Shown here: in pieces, positions 62,705 to 64,000 of the stretch
Layout: each line of letters begins with the position of its first letter
How positions within the stretch are numbered: position 1 is the stretch's first letter
Origin: Thalassotalea_H castellviae
Lineage (GTDB): Bacteria > Pseudomonadota > Gammaproteobacteria > Enterobacterales > Alteromonadaceae
Length of the DNA stretch: 64,000 nucleotides
Assembly (NCBI RefSeq): GCF_031846185.1
Contig: NZ_JAVRIF010000001.1
Span: 496,001 to 560,000 of the forward strand
Direction: 5' to 3'
Notes under the pieces: generated by a model
What the model was told of the DNA's origin: nothing
Databases searched by the model: none
Seen by the model: the letters and a program-made list of their open reading frames with translations, nothing else
Position numbers and translations under genes: made by a program

Positions 62705-63172
62705 ATGTCTACCTCTCACCATTGGCAAGTCAAAACCTTTAAACAGCTCACTTTAGATGAATTATACGATGCATTAAAATTACGTATTGACGTTTTTGTT
62801 GTAGAACAAACTTGTTTTTACCCTGATTTAGACAATCTCGATCGACATCCAGAAACTCGTCATATTTTTTTATATAGCGATCAAGGTGAAATGATCGCCT
62901 ATTCCAGAGTTTTAGCTAAAGGTGTTAGTTATCAAACGCATCCTGCAATAGGACGTGTCATTATTGCCGAACAAGCTAGAGGAAATGGCATTGCACATCA
63001 ATTGATCGAAAAGTCATTAGATGTATGCGCTGAGTTTTTTCCGAAACAAGGCGTCAAAATATCTGCCCAAGAACACCTAGAGCAATTTTATAATCGCCAC
63101 GGATTTAATAAGTGCTCAGAAATGTATTTAGAAGACGGTATTGCACATATATCCATGACAAAGACAGCTTAG
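62705..63172 (+). CDS. elaA: ElaA-like GNAT acetyltransferase
   Basis: A 155-residue GNAT protein. LYDALKLRIDVFVVEQTCFYPDLDNLD, RHIFLY and IGRVIIAEQARGNGIAHQLIEKSL (acetyl-CoA loop) match ElaA, an E. coli acetyltransferase of unknown substrate. YNRHGFNKCSEMYLEDGIAHI is the usual C-terminus. The ATG has no evident ribosome site. A terminator hairpin overlaps its stop codon. Confidence 0.88.
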   Translation: MSTSHHWQVKTFKQLTLDELYDALKLRIDVFVVEQTCFYPDLDNLDRHPETRHIFLYSDQGEMIAYSRVLAKGVSYQTHPAIGRVIIAEQARGNGIAHQLIEKSLDVCAEFFPKQGVKISAQEHLEQFYNRHGFNKCSEMYLEDGIAHISMTKTA

Positions 63173-63198
63173 CTGAAAAGTAAGCTGTCTTTTATTTT
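63161..63198 (+). terminator. Terminator of elaA
   Basis: The 11-bp stem AAGACAGCTTA / TAAGCTGTCTT with a 9-nt loop is followed by TTATTTT. It includes the stop codon of elaA. On the minus strand the T-run is weak, so it mainly serves elaA. Confidence 0.85.
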
Positions 63199-63210
63199 CC
63201 ATTAATGTAG

Positions 63211-63603
63211 CTACACAAACATAAACAGTCGAATATTTTCAATAGCTAAAACAATAATTGAAATAAAACTCGACAACATCCCTAGAGTACGAAATTTACT
63301 TGGCCCAATTGAATGCGTTATGCCAATGCTATGTAACACTCTTCCAATGAAAAATGCACCGCCGATAACATGTAGTAACATTTGCCCACTACCATTAATT
63401 TCAGCACATGCCAGTAATAAACAAACGATCGGCGTATATTCGGCAAAATTGCCGTGCACTCTAATCGCTTGTGCCAAAGGCTCATGGCCACCGTCACCAA
63501 TGCCGGTTTGAAATCGAAAGCGAAGTTTTATAATCCGAACCGCTAGCACGATATAAAGTAAGCCCAATAATGAAAGGTATAACCCTGTTATAGATAAAGT
63601 CAT
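63211..63603 (-). CDS. MAPEG-family membrane protein
   Basis: A 130-residue inner-membrane protein with four hydrophobic segments. RFRFQTGIGDGGHEPLAQAIRVHGNFAEYTPIVCLLLACAE is the MAPEG core, with the glutathione-region motif RVHGNFAEY. GRVLHSIGIT is the second signature. Bacterial members relate to microsomal glutathione transferases and are often annotated YecN. The enzymatic role in bacteria is unclear. It converges with elaA. Confidence 0.9.
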   Translation of the reverse strand: MTLSITGLYLSLLGLLYIVLAVRIIKLRFRFQTGIGDGGHEPLAQAIRVHGNFAEYTPIVCLLLACAEINGSGQMLLHVIGGAFFIGRVLHSIGITHSIGPSKFRTLGMLSSFISIIVLAIENIRLFMFV

Positions 63604-63763
63604 TTTAAACTAAGTCCTACAAATGATGTCCATTGAAAAGCAATAGATCCTTTATAGATAATAACGAATTTAACGTGAAGAAAAATAAATAATTGCCGAG
63701 AATGACAGAAAAATGCGCTAGTTTAGAATGAGGTATTAACTATTAACTTGAGCAGATGTGAAG

Positions 63764-64000
63764 TTATTTCTTTATATGTTGATAACTACCATCCCAATGT
63801 TCATTCGGTGGTTCACATTTATACGCTTCGATTCTTTTTAAATAAATACTGACAAGTGGGGAAAAATTAAAGTCAGGGTTAATCTGATTAAATGCCTGTT
63901 CAGATAGTTCAAACTGTTGATTAAAATAATATTTTTGCGCTAAAGAAAAATATTTAAAATCGTCTGATGTTACCTGTTGTTCATCCTTGAGCACCGTATA
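63764..64000 (-). CDS. C-terminal fragment of a larger protein, possibly a class III nucleotidyl cyclase
   Basis: This frame is open to the right edge (TAT ACG GTG...), so only the last 78 or so codons are seen. The end LKRIEAYKCEPPNEHWDGSYQHIKK resembles the tail found after class III adenylate/guanylate cyclase domains, with the WDG motif and a TPR-like helix pair (FSLAQKYYFNQQFELSEQAFNQI) before it. The GTG at 63994 is an artefact of the window edge and not a believed start. The catalytic domain itself lies outside, so the family call is tentative. Confidence 0.5.
   Translation of the reverse strand, partial: YTVLKDEQQVTSDDFKYFSLAQKYYFNQQFELSEQAFNQINPDFNFSPLVSIYLKRIEAYKCEPPNEHWDGSYQHIKK

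Noticed and set aside
1..64000. CRISPR arrays, insertion sequences, prophage, integrons, tRNA or rRNA genes
   Set aside because: No repeat-spacer arrays, transposase or integrase frames, cloverleaf-like sequences or rRNA segments were found by reading. A tool scan (tRNAscan-SE, ISfinder) would settle small or degenerate cases.

Overview
The window is an AT-rich chromosomal segment from a marine gammaproteobacterium of the order Alteromonadales, most likely Colwelliaceae (Colwellia/Thalassotalea-like). This placement rests on gene order and protein families, not on a database search. The order murJ-ribF-ileS-lspA-fkpB-ispH-pilVWXY1 opposite rpsT, the bifunctional hisB, the yoaA-tsaB-slp-fadD neighbourhood, a DUF3718-type small secreted protein and a VolA/Pla-1-type lipase are all typical of that group. 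I saw no rRNA or tRNA gene, insertion sequence, phage module, CRISPR array or defence island. The content is mostly housekeeping and envelope genes.

Left part (1-11.3 kb): a minus-strand run reads murJ, ribF, ileS, lspA, fkpB, ispH, then the type IV pilus minor-pilin operon pilV-pilW-pilX-pilY1. pilY1 runs off the left edge. rpsT diverges from murJ and uses a TTG start. A strong hairpin with a T-run lies between ileS and lspA.

11.4-25.3 kb: this is a mixed region with many envelope and secreted proteins. It holds an M49-like metallopeptidase lipoprotein, a large TPR protein of the PrsT type divergent from a PEP-CTERM protein, and a tRNA acp3U synthase (DTW). It also holds a YggN-like protein, a CspA-type cold-shock protein, a SpoU methyltransferase, a second-type signal peptidase I, and a periplasmic cyclophilin with a GlyGly-CTERM-like tail. 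The ribosome-maintenance pair hpf-arfB, a GNAT enzyme and a DUF3718-type protein follow. Two C-terminal sorting signals, PEP-CTERM (exosortase) and GlyGly-CTERM (rhombosortase), therefore occur within 7 kb.

25.4-46.3 kb: single genes and pairs, mostly separated by clear bidirectional terminators. They are an acyltransferase, a secreted M18 aminopeptidase, azlCD, an SDR, an RRF_GI-like small protein, topA, an arginase-family enzyme and a large Ig-like lipoprotein. A dicarboxylate/amino-acid symporter, sohB-tpm, a VolA-type lipase, yciK and fadD complete the region.

46.4-53.4 kb: the minus-strand run yoaA-tsaB-(Q/N-rich protein)-(M50 peptidase)-slp-alpha/beta hydrolase resembles the E. coli yoaA-tsaB-yeaY-fadD order, with added genes. 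A Sel1-repeat membrane protein and an acidic hypothetical protein lie upstream.

53.5-61.2 kb: the complete histidine operon hisGDCBHAFIE is preceded by a recognisable promoter, a 14-codon leader peptide with six consecutive His codons and an attenuator. The genes overlap or nearly abut, and a strong terminator closes the operon. After it come a periplasmic solute-binding-like protein, a small protein with its own strong promoter, elaA, a MAPEG protein, and the C-terminal end of a gene that runs off the right edge and is probably a nucleotidyl-cyclase-type regulator.

I did not find a convincing undescribed multi-gene system. The best leads are the two protein-sorting signals, the intercistronic ileS-lspA hairpin and several uncharacterised small proteins.
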